Positions 45,969 through 57,877 of a stretch of 64,000 nt of DNA are shown one piece after another. Numbering within the stretch: the first letter of the stretch is position 1; every line of letters begins with the position of its first letter. The DNA is from Ascochyta rabiei. Lineage: Eukaryota; Ascomycota; Dothideomycetes; Pleosporales; Didymellaceae. The stretch is from the NCBI RefSeq assembly GCF_004011695.2, contig NC_082419.1:868001-932000 (forward strand). Direction: 5' to 3'. A program made the translations under genes and the position numbers. Under the pieces are notes generated by a model. That model was not told the origin of the DNA. It saw only the letters and a program-made list of their open reading frames with translations, and ran no database searches.

Positions 45969-48101
45969 TCAAAAAGCCCTGACCTTCTTCCCCTCGAATC
46001 CCATTCCAGCCTCAGCTTTCCTTTTCCCAAGCACCGAGTCCGGCGTGCTCGGCATTGGAATGCCCGCACCCTTACTGTATTCCTCGAAGCATGTTGCGTG
46101 GTAGATTTTTCCACCAGCCTGCAGCGCGTCCATCCACACGAAGTCATTCGCATCAACATTCCACTGCGTCTCGAACTTCTCCTGGCAGATGGGGCAGGGC
46201 GCGTGCTGGAGTGCTGGATCCTGCGGAACAAGCACGTAGCGATCTTTGGCTTGCTTCTTGGGCTTGGCGACGGCGTTGGTGGAAGTGGTGTCGTTTGTAG
46301 GTGTAGTCTCATCGACTTCCCGGTAGTCAATCCAGTCTTTTTCTGACATGTACCAGCTACGGTGCACACCACGCTTAGCAGCATCTGGATCTTTGACTTT
46401 AAAGTGCCAGTCCATGTGGCGGGCTTTCTTCTCCTTGCCTTCGGATGTGTTTTCGAAGCGGCGGCCACAGGTCGCGCAGATATTGGGCTTCGCCTCGTAG
46501 AGACGTGAGATCAAGTAAAGACGAGGCTTCTTTATCGACGCGGTCGTGAGTTCGATGTCGCTCAGGCCGTTTGAAGGCGCCGAGAATTGTCTCGCCATCG
46601 GTTGCGCAGCAAAAGGGGCTCCGTTCGAGGGTGCACCACCAGGCATACCGCCAAGAGCAGCGAGCAACCATTCAGCACTTCCTGGCGCTGGCGCTGTGGT
46701 TACAGGTTGTGGAGGGGGTGGCACCGGTGTCTGTGGTGCAGGAGGCGGTACGGCACCAGGCTTATTGAATTGTGCAAGCAAAGCTGCTAGATTCGCTGTA
46801 GGATTCGCTGCTGCTGGAGTAGCGGCCGCTGCAGGAGCAGGTACAGGTGTCGGTATAGGTAGTGGGAACCCTGTGAAGGGCGGAGGTTGGAACGGAGCAG
46901 GCGCTAGTATGGATGATGACTGCGATGGCGACGAGACCCGTTTCAGAAGATCTGCCAGATTAAATGTTGGAGGTTGGGGGGTCGGCGTAGGCTGTGGTGT
47001 CGTCTGCACTGGTGGTCTAAAGCCGGCTAGTAGCTGTGCAATATTCGGCGGTGCGCTCGCTGGCGACGCACCAATAGAAGGGAAGCCGGGTGGCATACTT
47101 TGCGAGGGATATCCTTGTACTGGTGTTGGAGGAGCAAATGTCGGCATTGGTGCAGGTGCAGGCGCCAGTGACCGGACTTGCTTGCGCACAGCTTCGAGCT
47201 GTTGCGGAGGGAGAGTTTGAGTGTCGAGAATCTGCTTGAGTGAGAGAAGTGCTTGAAGCTTTGTTCGAATGTCTCCATCAGCAGGGTTATGTGCGAACGA
47301 GGTCTGCGTGGTGGCGACCAGCTGGGCAATCTCAGCCTTGAGATCTGCAAGATCAACCGACGACATTGGCTGAGGACTCTGAAACTGCTGCTGGAAAGGC
47401 ATGGGCGGTGTAGCTGTGGGCATAGGCGCGCCGTATTGAGGGGTAGGCGGCAGACCTCCTGGCCGACGTGGATCATTCGGAGCAGCATATCGAGTCATGT
47501 TCTGTGGTGGCGATGAAGTGTCCCTCCAAGCTACGTTCGAAGGCGGTCGTGCAGGGAGGGCATGCATTGGTCTTGGAACTTGTGTCTGGGCGGCAACTGT
47601 ACGAATCTTGTTGACAGCATTTTCAATATCTCCGGTGACATTGCCAGGAAAGACAGGACGAGGGTCCATAGACTCGGGTACTGATTGTTTCCACGTCCTT
47701 AGCAGGCCTTCCATTGCCTTACGAGTAGCCTGATCCACCACGAGATAGGCATCCATGAATGTGCGGTAGAGGTTCCGTCCAAGGTAGACGGTGTACGGGG
47801 TGCCGACGTTCTTGACGATGGAATCGAGGACATAAAGGGAGGGCAGCTTCCATTCTGGACGAGTCTGGTACTCGTTAGTCACTTGCATGGTTCATTGGAA
47901 CAAGACATAAAGAGTCGGTAGCAATGCTGGTTGACTTACCGTTCGAATGTGGTTCTCCAGCTCAGTGGAGATGGCCTGCGCATACTCTGTGTTCTCCTTC
48001 GCAATGAGGGTTAGATTGCTGATTTCTGGTCTACTGTTCATCCTCAGATCTTGTAGAGCATCGCGAAAGTCAGCCGCCACCTCAGCAGCAGGTAACGACA
48101 T
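45969..48101 (-). CDS. PCF11: Pcf11, cleavage and polyadenylation / transcription termination factor
   Basis: Exon 1 is 48101-47940 and exon 2 is 47864-45969 (685 residues). The 75-bp intron has donor GTAAGT, branch GACTAAC and acceptor TACCAG. Two earlier AGs were passed over because the TACCAG junction gives HIRTTRPEWKLP, matching the length of the family. The N-terminal CID domain (residues about 1-135, with LYVLDSIVKNVGTPYT) binds the phosphorylated RNA polymerase II tail. A Pro/Gln/Ala-rich middle part is of low complexity. Two C-terminal zinc modules follow, CATCGRRF...H...H near 515 and CPICQEKF...H..CF near 612, which in this family frame the Clp1-binding part. It acts in the CF IA-type 3' end complex in the nucleus. 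The gene is divergent from IWS1. Confidence 0.93.
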
Positions 48102-48913
48102 GATGGGCAGAAGGGAAATGTGTTTTGGGGAAGGGGTACGAAGGTTAGGTGTGAAATGCAGTCTCGCTGAATGCCTTGTAGTCGGTAGTAGGCGATCCAA
48201 GCAGGCCGTTTTTGCAAACAAAACAAACGAATGCTTCCTCTCTTTCGAACGCACGGTGTGACAGGATGTTTGTGTTGCTACTAGCTATGACCTCGCTGGG
48301 TGTTGCAGCAAGAAGACTGCGCCAGGACAGCCAGGACGGTGACAAGACTCGCTCTCCTCCAGCCACTGAGCTCCACCCACTGCGTGCCTTCCTCCTCAGC
48401 GCCAACAATTGTGAAGCAGCGTGCAGTCGTGAATAGACCGACGAGGATGTATGCGTGATGTAGGCACCCGCTTGAGTGAACAGGTGTTGCGGCTGTGAAG
48501 TCTGCAGGTGCTATTGCGCGTCGGGCAGGGTTAGTCAAGAAATGGGTGGAGGCAGATTTAAGGGATCAGGGCGACGAAGGGTAAGAGGTTTTATAGGCGC
48601 TGCAATGTAAAAACCCAGCGTTGGCCAGTTCGTGAGAAGGTGGAACCGTGGTTTGCGTGGTAGCTGGACCGTAGCAGCATCCGCTGCCGCTTCCCCAGCG
48701 CCAAGCCTCGGCCAATAGTAGGAGCGCTCCGCGCGTCATTGGCAGTCGCGCTCAGCAGCAACTTTCGCGCAACGCAGACATCCTCTCTGCATTGTCCACG
48801 TCTCTCACCTGTAGCACTACGATTCTAGGCTTACAGATTCCATTACTGCTTTGATTTGCCGTGTTCACGTCGTCACATCCGCTCTAACGCTCCTACTACA
48901 CACAATCTGCGCC
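48102..48913. promoter_or_regulatory. Shared upstream region of PCF11 and IWS1
   Basis: Both transcription units point away from this 0.8-kb gap. Pyrimidine-rich tracts and a CCAAT-type box (GCCAATAG at 48711-48718) lie nearer IWS1. No exact start site can be read. Confidence 0.4.
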
Positions 48914-50360
48914 ATGGAGGACGTCGAGTTCAACAAGTCGCATTCTAACTCGCCGCTGCCCGAGGCAGGTAACGACCCCAACGACCCTCTGCGCCCTGAG
49001 ATCGACGAGGAGAACTCAGTTCCAAACCCTACCAACGCTACGACTTACCAGGACATGGAAGTCACAGAAGACAAGGAGGAGATGCCTGATCAGGACGACA
49101 TCGAAGCTGGGCTGTCGGACAACGAGTCGGCGCTATCAGATGCGTTAGACGACGACCAGCTCGATGAGCAGTTTGGCGACTTCGACGCGAGCAACATTGC
49201 CATTGAGGAGCGCGCTATCGACGAAGACACAGTCAAGCAGATTGGCGTGCACAAAAGGAAACGAGCGGCAGGCGAGGGCGACGAGCCCAAGAAAAAGAAG
49301 AAGCGCGCCGAGAAGCCGCGTCGCAAGAAGAACAAGGACGGAGAAGAGGAGGCCGGAGACCTAGGTGATGGTGGGAGAAAGAGCAAGCGGTCGAAGAAGG
49401 AGGGCAAAGTTCGAGGAGCTAGCCCAGACGAAGAGCCAGATGCCAACCTCACTCCTGAAGAGCGTGCGTCAACCAACCGTGATACTCAAAATGTGATACT
49501 AACAGCTGTGCAGGCCGAAAGCGTGCGCTCGAGCGCCAGATGGACGCCATTGTCAAGAGCAGCTCGACTCGCCGCCGCAAGAAGGATGGAATTGATCTTG
49601 AGCAGATGGCTGACCAGGAAATCGAGGACATGCGCCGCCGCATGGCTCAGGCAGCTGAGATGGACAACGAAGGCCGAAAGCGCGGTGAACCTGCACGACA
49701 CAAGCTGAAGCTTCTGCCCGAAGTGGTCGCCCTGCTCAACAAGAGCAACCTCAAGGAGTCAATAGTAGATCCCGAGTCCAACATCCTCGAAGCAGTACGC
49801 TTCTTCCTCGAGCCTCTCAGCGACGGCAGTCTGCCAGCATACGATATCCAAAAGGAGCTATTTGCTGCGCTGTCTAAGCTGCCCATCAACAAAGACACAC
49901 TGGTTGCCTCTGGTATTGGCAAGGTCATCATGTTCTACATCAAGAGCAAGCGCCCTGAGTTGACCATCAAGCGACAAGCTGAGCGCCTTTTCACAGACTG
50001 GACTCGTCCAATTCTTCGGCGCACGGACGACTATCGCAAGAAGGAGTTCGCTCAGGCAGACTTCGATCCGACGTATGTACACATTGGTTTCAATGACGAG
50101 TATGTTGCTAACGCATTTGCAGAAGAAAGATCGCATCTGGCAACTCTGCTGCCAACAGCCAAGCAGCTGCTCAGGCTGCCCAGAGGAAGAAGGCCCTTGA
50201 GGTTCCACGATCATTCCAGCGCGCCCGCATGGAGACTGGTCGTATGACATACACCGTCGCGCCGAAGAGCAACGTTTCTTTCAACGAGGGCAACAACGTC
50301 CGAAGGGATGTGGATATCCTAAAGACAGTAAAGGCCAGACAAGGTGGAGGCAGGCGGTAA
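48914..50360 (+). CDS. IWS1: Iws1/Spn1, transcription elongation factor
   Basis: Exons 48914-49463, 49514-50072 and 50123-50360 give 448 residues. Both 50-bp introns are textbook (GTGCGT...TACTAAC...GTGCAG and GTATGT...GCTAACG...TTGCAG) and phase-correct. The N-terminal half is acidic with a Lys-rich nuclear-signal block (PKKKKKRAEKPRRKKNK). The conserved helical Spn1/TFIIS N-terminal-like domain lies at about residues 230-350 (KLPINKDTLVASGIGKVIMF, then ERLFTDWTRPI). The C-terminus has the conserved basic tail ending QGGGRR. The protein binds Spt6 and RNA polymerase II during elongation (family knowledge). ATG context GCCATGG is strong; upstream in-frame ATGs at 48851 lie in the leader. Confidence 0.94.
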
Positions 50361-51347
50361 ACTGCTTTGATCTTCTATATATCCTTGCCACAGCCTGCCG
50401 TTGGAGTTTAGTGGCGTTCTTGCATGCGCTTGGGTAGGCCTTGTTAGCCAGACTGCATATTCGGAGTTTCGAGGCTGGCTTGCGAGCTAAAGCTGATTTG
50501 TATTCTATGAAGATTCACGCATGCATCATCAATTTTGAGCGTCATTCGACAATCTACACGTGGAACAGTGGTGAAGGTGGGAGAAGCGCACTGGCTTAAG
50601 AGACGAAGCTTTCCTAACAACTGTACCAACCCTCCAACACAGTGAACACAGTTCAGGGGCAGCGAAAAGGCCGAAGTGTACGCACCATCAAGCGATAAGC
50701 TTTGCTGTCCAGGCTCCTACATTTTTGGCCTCAGACGACTCAAGTCCACTTTGCTTTCGGCTTCCCGTAGACTCAAAGAGTTGTGATCAATGTATACAAT
50801 ACTTACCTCGCTGCGTCCTCCGTTGCGTTGACTACCGATGCTTCCTGTCAGTCTCCAAGGGGAAGGAGCGTCGATGTCAATATTGAACTCTGGACTTCAC
50901 CGCATTTTCAAAAGAGTACTCTTCCGGCTAGATGCTCTTCTGTTCGAAAGCTGGATTTGGTGGCCGCCTCAATGCGAGACGGGCTCGATGTCTATAAGTT
51001 TGATTTCTTGGCTGACAGGCGCTTCAAGCCTGACTTGTATCACCTTTGCCGGTCCTCGCACATGCACCTCTCCGAGTTTGGTGTCGCTAGGTGTTCAGCC
51101 TGCTGGCATGTTATCTCATCTTGAGTGTGGCTTGTTCTTTCTCTGTTCCCACGTGGACCAAGAAACAACTGCACAGAGTTGGGCATGCGTTCGTTGTTGC
51201 GCTCTTGATACGCCTGTGAAAGCATCCTGTTGATGTGTAGTGTAAGATCACACTCAAGCTCGTTGTTTGATGCAGTTCCTAGCGAAGGAGTTCTGAGTGC
51301 CCTTGTGGATTTTGACAAGCGTATACACTACAAATTCATCGTCTCCG
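50361..51347. other. Intergenic between IWS1 and the GH55 gene 3' ends
   Basis: The two genes converge here. Frames at 50783-51318 overlap on both strands and have no recognisable content. Confidence 0.45.
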
Positions 51348-54077
51348 TCACGACCCGAACGCATCGATCCGGAATAAATTGATCGTATCCACAAACGTAC
51401 TGTCGTTGTCCTCATTGCTTGCGAGATCCACTCCGTCTCTCGTAATCATTTTCGTCGCACCTACAGTATTGAGGTTGTAAAGGTTGATATCGTAGCTTAG
51501 CTCATCACCCTCGACGCTCAGGATCCTCGTTTGGCACACAGCACCGGCGCCCTTAGCTGAGCATGCGGTGCTGTAGTTGTCGAAGAAACTGTACAGGCCC
51601 ACGCCGTACCCGAGGATGTTGTTGCTGCGCAATATTCGTAGACCCCATCCGCTCGCGGTGCTGGCAGTAGAGTTACTCGTGCCATTGATGAAGGGAGCGA
51701 AAATGGGATCGTTCAGCGCTGGGTTAGGAGGGAAGGGAATAGTAGCGTCGGGGTTCGGTTGGTAGTAAGCTGTTTCGGTCTGGATCAGGCCCATGAATAC
51801 GTTACGTGTGTCGACGAACTGGTATTCGTAGAGGGCGTGATGTTCGACGGCGGTACCCCAGCTAATAACTGTTAGCATGCTGCGTATAGAGTCTAGATGA
51901 GAGAAAGGCAAAGACTTACAGCCATAGCTGACCGCGCTGACTCTCAATATGCAGACCTCGGCCTGCGTAGATGGTAATCTGTGTATTGTTATTACTCGCG
52001 TCGTCCAGGTCGTGATCGGCGACCCAGAGCCAGTTATTCTCTAGGTAGAGGCCGGTGCCAAACTTGGTGACGTGGATAGACATGTATGCAGCTATGCAGT
52101 CTTGGACCAAGTTCGCGGACGTAACAACAGTATTAGGGGTCTTCTCGCATTGTTCTGTTTGCAGGTTGGAGCCAGCGAAGCCACCAATGCGTGTGTGGAC
52201 GTCCCACATACCAGCTGGAGTTGAATCGTAAGTAGCGAGATTGTATTCAATAAGGATTGCGCCCTTTTGCTGTCCTTGTGTACTGACGAACATGTCGGAC
52301 CATTCGATCGAGCCTTGCTCGCCTGGCTGTGCGACACGTACCACGGGTTGAGGGTTGTTGATGTCGTTAAAGTACTCGCCCGCTGAAAGAATGACGGACG
52401 CTAGGGCCTCGCCGACAATCTTGGAGCCTGGGGGAACATAAATGGTCCCGGTAACTTTGTAGAAACCGGCGTCGACGAAGAGGATTTTGTTTTCTTTCTG
52501 AGCCTGCAGTAATGCAGCATTGAGTGCAGCAGTATCATCAGTCGTACCGTCACCAGCAGCGCCAAGCTCTCGAGCACTGAGGAACGACGACAGTGGAGCT
52601 GAGTCGTACTGCGGCTTTGAACGCGTGTAGTACCTTCCTGTGGCGTCAAGCAATTCAGCTGGTCTCTTACTGGGTTCAATAGGGCCTCGTGCCTCGACAG
52701 GACCCTCAGGTAGGTAGCGATGGCCGTCAGCCCAAGCAGCGATAACTGTTGAGCCAGCTGTACCTTGAAGGTAGGTTGAGTTAGGCCCCGCAACAGCAAT
52801 ACCAACGTTGTTTAGCTTGACGTTCTCCAGATACAAACTTCCTGCTGCAGCAGGCTCGGAGTTGTCAGTCCTGGCGGTGACAATACCGATGGGTGTGTTA
52901 CTAATCTCGCTGTCGAACAGGGTAATGGACCCAACATTGACGGCCGACGGACCTCCTGCCGAGATGTTCAGACCGACTTGGCAGTTGTTGATTTTAACAC
53001 CAGAATACGTCCATCCCCAATCCCATAACTGGTTGATGGCCGTGACAACATTGTTGAAAGTCAAGTTGCGCGTAGTGAACTGCTGATTACCAACATTGAA
53101 ACCGTAGTTCCCACCCTCGAAGACAAGATCGGTCATGAAGCCTCCGGAGCCCTCTTCGACGAATAGTCCTTGGTGTTGTGTACCGTTGGCCGCAGACATC
53201 TTGAAGACGACATTTTGGAGGCTCGTCGTCTGCGCAGTAGGCCAGTGCACTCCAGTTGCTGAGACGTTGGCCGGGATGTTGGTCATGTCCAGGACGAAAT
53301 TACGGATCTGACGGAAGAACGTATTGGTCGGTCCGAAGCCGGTTTGTCCGGGACGAGTGCCAGTGCCTAGATAAGGGCTACCGTCAATTAGTCCGAGGCC
53401 TGTAAAATTGGATGTAGCAAGTAAGATTGGAAGACAGTTCGGGTTGCCAATGAGCTGTCGAAGTTAGCAGTCTTATCTTTGTGACATGATGGGATGGCAA
53501 ACCTGAGTGTAGTAATAATCGATAATACTCGAAGAAATCAGATAGGTCCCTTCAGGAAAGTAGACCAGTGCGGGTGTGTTTGTACTGCTCTCGCATTTGC
53601 TGGGTCCACATCGACTGCCCTGAGTAACGGCTCTCTGGATTGCTGCAGTATCATCGGTGACCCCGTCACCAAGAGCACCAAAATCTTTCACATTTCTAAA
53701 GATCGTGTAATTGTCCGGATTCGGGTTAAACGACGCCAGGCCCTGGTGTTTGATGCTCTCGAGCCAGTACGGGGCGCATGATCCAGAAGTTGCAGTTGAT
53801 GAGGGTGCGGACGGGTTGCTGGTGCCGTTCGACTTGGTAGGATACGGCGCGACAGTGTTGGTCGCAGGCTGGGTAGTTTGAATGGTTGAAGATATTACAG
53901 AGCTGTAGACTGAAGCCAGCGAAGAGCTATTGGATGATCCCGATTGTGATGGGACTGTAGAAGTTAAAATGTGACTTTGGAATAGTTTCCATGTTCAGAC
54001 ATGCCAGCACTGTATGAGCGAGCGTGAAGCGCCGAAGCGCAAGTCGAAAGGCTTAAGACCACAGTCCTGAGGAACAT
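51348..54077 (-). CDS. Secreted GH55 exo-beta-1,3-glucanase-like protein
   Basis: Four exons (54077-54011, 53954-53503, 53454-51920, 51861-51348) give 855 residues. Introns 2 and 3 have good signals (GTTTGC...GACAG, GTAAGT...TGCTAAC...ATTAG). The first uses a weaker GTGCTG donor but is the only phase-consistent join found. The start gives a signal peptide (MFLRTVVLSLSTCASALHA). A Ser/Thr-rich linker follows, then two parallel beta-helix modules that each begin with the pectate-lyase-3 type motif: KDFGALGDGVTDDTAAI near 110 and RELGAAGDGTTDDTAAL near 468. Length and twin-module layout fit family GH55, enzymes that release glucose from beta-1,3-glucan (3.2.1.58). It probably acts in the wall or extracellular space. 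Exact activity is inferred. Confidence 0.88.
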
Positions 54078-54897
54078 CCTGTTTAGATGACGATAAAAGA
54101 GTGACAGAAGCGGACTACAAGACTTGCTTGACTAAAACTTAAGGCGCGGGAGCACATATTTAATAAACAAAAGTCAGGAGCTGATCTACACAACCCTGTG
54201 AACATGAATCATCACGGTGCAGTAGGGAGGAGATGGACCACAACTCGCTCGTAATAGGACCGCAAGCTCGAAGTTAGACTTGTGGCTTTACTGGCGTGAA
54301 TCTGAAACGCATCTTTGCAGGGGTTGGACCCCATCGTTGGTGTCTGGCTTGATCAGATGCTGAAGACTCAGGTATCACTGTGACCTTGTGCAACGCTGAC
54401 GAGGCAAAGATCAGCTCCATTATTGTGGCAAGGACGCGTTGTATCTCTGAAATGAAGAGTTTCATCGACTGATGTTATTTCGGTATAACTTGTAATGCGT
54501 AACCAAGCATGAACAGAGCTCAGGGGTGCATGTCGTCTACCATGTAAGATAGGTGCTTCTGGGGAAATGATTTCAGTTTCCTCATATAGGGCCGGCTGTC
54601 ACCCACGTACAAATGCATGAAATACGACGCGATTCAGCATCAGACCGTCAGAAGAACTCGATGAGCTGCATATGCAAGCTGTACACAGCAAGATCTTGTA
54701 GAACAGGTCAAGACCAAGATGATTGGCGCGCATGCACGTGTTCAGCCAACCCATCTTATCGGCAAAACACCGTGTAAACGCCGACATGCTTCTTTGAAAC
54801 TTTGCGAGTGAACGTCATCTTCGACATCTGTACATCCACAACATCGACCAAGTCCGCTACTCTTCTCCATCCCTTCACTTTCAGCCATACACACAAG
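54078..54897. other. Upstream regions of the GH55 gene and TOM5
   Basis: This is a divergent gap. The 40 bases before TOM5 are CA/CT-rich, a typical fungal leader. No other gene is seen. Confidence 0.4.
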
Positions 54898-55154
54898 ATG
54901 TTCGGAGGTCAGTAGAGCCATGCGATGAAGGGAAGCGGAGAGGAGCTATACTGACGGTTTGCGCAGCACCACCCCAGCCATCCAAGCAGGAGCTTGAGCG
55001 CGCCGAGGCGCAGACCATGCTGGACATCAAGTGGACAGCTGCGTCAGCTGTTGTGCTCTACCTCTGTACGTTTATCTCTTTCAGAAGAATGCGTGTAGTT
55101 GCTAACGGTGCTCCAGCGCCTTTCCTCGTCGATTACGTCTACAAGCTCATCTAA
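54898..55154 (+). CDS. TOM5: Tom5, small subunit of the mitochondrial outer-membrane import complex
   Basis: Exons 54898-54907, 54967-55065 and 55117-55154 give 48 residues. Introns of 59 bp (GTCAGT...GCGCAG) and 51 bp (GTACGT...GCTAACG...CTCCAG) are phase-correct. The first exon is only ten bases (ATG TTC GGA G). The protein starts MFGAPPQPSKQELERAEAQ, the Tom5 pattern of MFG followed by a charged cytosolic helix, and ends with one membrane helix AASAVVLYLSPFLVDYV containing the conserved SPF/SPM helix break. Known Tom5 proteins are about 50 residues, tail-anchored, and hand preproteins to the Tom40 pore. It converges on NUP57, whose stop lies 326 bp away. Confidence 0.88.
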
Positions 55155-55479
55155 ACGACTACGACGAACTGTTCGAGGCGCAATACCTGTATAATCTTTC
55201 AGCGGCGTTTATGCTATCTGTGTCTTAGGTGCGCTTGGATGTGAGCGCTTGTACAACACGATGGAAAGCATTGGGATATATATTTGTCAATGGGAAGATG
55301 ACACTTCAAAGATACACCTGGATTTATGACAGATTCGAGTGCCACACAAGCGAGCAATGGCATTGGAATCTATGCTACGGGCTCGAAGAGCACCAACGTG
55401 GTATCTCGCAATGCCAAACTTTTCACCAACGAGATGATTCATAGATGCTCCTTCAGCTGTACGTGCCAACGCTATATGA

Positions 55480-56875
55480 TTATCGCTTTGCTGGTCTCTG
55501 CTCTTTCACCTTCTCATATTCGTCATACTCTTGCTTTGTGTCGTCGACCCATTTCTTGAGGTGCTCGAGCTGCCTGTCATAGTCCTTCAGGAGCTGGTGT
55601 TATAGTTAGCTTAGGTGTATTCTCTTATTTGAATAACAGACGTACCTTCTCGAGCGCCTTCTGGTCCTCTTCGGAGAGCATTTCGCCATTCTGCTGGCTT
55701 TCGATGTTCTTGACCAGCTTCTCTGTCTCCTCCTGTAGTATCCGCGCCCTCTCACGCACGCCTGACATGCGCGCCCAGATCTCTTCTTGCCGTCCTCCGA
55801 GAACGGGGTCAAACGTCTTCTTCTCGAGCTCGATAAGCTTCTTCTTCAAGTCCTCTTCCTGTGTGTCCATGACATAGCCGCGGTTCCTCAGGATTTGCAC
55901 CTTTGTCGCAAGCGCCAGTGTTCGCTGTGTGAAAACGATGTGCTTTCGTTTGGCCTCGGTGATACGTGATGCAACGTTCAGCTCGTGGGTATCCTTGAGT
56001 ACAGAAAGGCTGTTGTTGATCTCGTGAAGGCGCGTTCGAAGTGCGTTCACGGCCATTTGCTGCTGGCGTATGCGCTCTGCTACCTGCTCAAAACCACGGG
56101 CCAGAACAGGGATGGCGCCAGGCGCAGGCTTCTTCGACAAAGCTTCCTCCCACTTCCTCTCATCCTCTCCTGGCTGAGGACCGTAGAAAGGCGCTTCTTC
56201 GGGCTTGACCGAGTTGTAGAAATAATGAGTAAAAACGCAATCAGGGTTCTCGGGGTCCCATTTTCCGTTTAGCACCGCGATTTGCTGCTGGACAGACTTC
56301 TCGCCTGATTTCAGTTAGCGGAGGCTTGCAGAGTTGGCGAACTACATACGATGGCCGTTGATTGAGGCGCCAGCATAAGGCTGGGCTGTTGACTGCCGCA
56401 GCTGAGGCAATCCATCGCGAGTTTGCTGGAGGCTCTGGGCCTGAACTTGATTCAGCCCCGGCGCCGGCTGTAGTGAGTTCCCAAACAAGCTGTTACTGAA
56501 CTGTTGTTGCTGCTGCTGCTGCTGCTGGTGTTGTTGAGGCTGCTGCTGCTGGGTTTGAGCCTGGCCCCACAGGCTTGAAGACTGATGTTGCTGTTGTTGT
56601 TGTTGTTGCTGCTGCTGTTGCTGAGCCTGGCCAAGTTGCCCACCGAACAAGCTAGATCCAGCATTCTGTTGCGGTTGCTGCTGTGTGGAGCCAAAGAGAC
56701 CGCCAGTCTGGGGCGTTGGTGCGGTGTTGGTACCGAACAGGCTGGGTGTTGTGGTATTCGACTGCTGCTGCTGCTGCTGCGACCCTCCAAAAAGTCCTCC
56801 AGCTGGCGCTGTCGAACTTCCAAATAAGGTTCCAGTCTTCTTCTCTCCCCCAGTGTTTCCAAAGCTGAAAGACAT
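55480..56875 (-). CDS. NUP57: Nup57/Nup54-type FG nucleoporin
   Basis: Exons 56875-56350, 56304-55646 and 55593-55480 give 432 residues. Introns of 45 bp (GTATGT...ATCAG) and 52 bp (GTACGT...CACCAG) keep the frame, and the last exon ends YDEYEKVKEQRPAKR. Residues 1-150 hold FG repeats (SLFG, GLFG, NSLFGN) with long Gln runs. The rest is the conserved Nup54 alpha-helical domain (NGKWDPENPDCVFTHYFYN, then long coiled coils with KVQILRNRGY), which joins Nsp1 and Nup49 in the central channel of the nuclear pore. MSFSFGN at 56875 is preferred as start. An in-frame ATG at 56893 would add six residues. Confidence 0.92.
56501..56628. repeat. CAG/CTG-type microsatellite encoding poly-Gln in NUP57
   Basis: Two blocks of mixed TGT/TGC/CTG trinucleotides (about 56501-56550 and 56585-56628) translate to Gln runs on the minus strand. 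A third shorter one is at 56761-56780. Length is probably variable between strains. Confidence 0.8.
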
Positions 56876-57258
56876 GTTGGCGTGTGGGTCCAAGAATGCG
56901 CGGTACAGTGGTGTTTATGTACAAACGCGCTTCAGGTACGCGCTAGGCGATGCGGAAAGAGCGAGCGCAGTAGTGACAGAAGGAGAAGCTCAATCAGTCT
57001 GCATGTCGAGAGTGAAGGTTGCCTTGAGGCTTGCGCGAGGCGTTGTGGTGATGCAAGACCACAATGGGTGCTGTATTTGGGTGCTGGCTGCTTTGGCGAT
57101 TGCTGAAAGCTTTAGGCCTGCAACCAATCATATCACAGGTCAGTCTGCTTTGCAGGGCTTGGCGGTGTTCGCAGAGTCCGGCAAGTGTGGAGACCACCAG
57201 CTCCAACCTCAGATCGCTTTGGGAGCAATTCGCCTGCCATTGGCACCTCACACTCACC
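56876..57258. promoter_or_regulatory. Bidirectional promoter region, NUP57 / NDUFA8
   Basis: Only about 380 bp separate the two head-to-head start codons. A CCAAT box (GCAACCAATCA) is at 57120-57130, on the NDUFA8 side. No TATA element is clear. Confidence 0.55.
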
Positions 57259-57877
57259 ATGTCGTCGCGTCAGCCCCGGTACACTTCTCTCTGCTGTCCC
57301 ACGACCGAAAACGAGTGCTAACACTGCCCAGCTTCAACCAGCAAGCCCTCATCGACACCACCCCTCTGCCCGACGACATCCCCAAGGTCAAGGAGCTTGG
57401 AGCCAGTTCTGCGCCCCTCCTCAGCGCCTCCTTCTTCATTGGCGCGCGATGCAAGGCCTTCAACGATGATTACATGATGTGCAAGACCGAGTCCAACGGT
57501 CGGGGAGAGCTTGAATGCATGAAGGAGGGCCGCAAGGTCACCAGGTGTGCTGCGAGCGTGTAAGAGTGACCGGCTTCGCGCGGATAGGAACAAGTGCTGA
57601 CAATATGCAGCATCAGCGATATCAACAAGGAGTGCCTTGACCAGTTCCGCAGCCACTGGCAGTGCCTTGAGAACCACAACCAGCAGCTCTGGAACTGCAG
57701 GTCGGAGGAGCGGAGGTTGAACAAGTGCGTGTTCGACAAGCTGGTCAGTATGAGTGTATCGCTTCTGTGGGGTTTGATCACTAACCAGAGTAGTCACTCG
57801 AGAAGACGATACCAGATGCACCAAAGGGCGAGACCCCCGTCCACCTGAGGACGCGCAACATTTTTGCTACCCACTAG
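57259..57877 (+). CDS. NDUFA8: Complex I subunit NDUFA8 (20.8-kDa / PGIV type)
   Basis: Exons 57259-57278, 57332-57559, 57611-57743 and 57794-57877 give 154 residues. Introns of 50-53 bp carry GTACAC, GTAAGA and GTCAGT donors and keep the frame. Four CX9C motifs are all present: CKAFNDDYMMC, CMKEGRKVTRC, CLDQFRSHWQC and CRSEERRLNKC, the hallmark of NDUFA8, which is oxidised by the Mia40 pathway and sits on the intermembrane-space face of complex I. The N-terminal RFNQQALIDTTPLP is also typical. The second donor was placed after CAAS because this gives the conserved CAASV-I-DIN junction; an earlier GT would drop a CX9C cysteine region. The C-terminus is a little shorter than in the Neurospora protein as I recall it. 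Confidence 0.93.

Noticed and set aside
46546..47220. Gly/Ala-rich 224-codon plus-strand frame
   Set aside because: It is the antisense shadow of the Pro/Ala-rich middle of PCF11.
56452..56862. 136-codon Ser/Asn-rich minus-strand frame and Leu-rich plus-strand frames
   Set aside because: They are other-frame readings of the NUP57 poly-Gln trinucleotide runs.
56685..57563. 292-codon plus-strand frame running through the NUP57 start into NDUFA8
   Set aside because: Only its last part is coding. The true NDUFA8 start is at 57259 with a short first exon, and the rest is promoter or NUP57 antisense.
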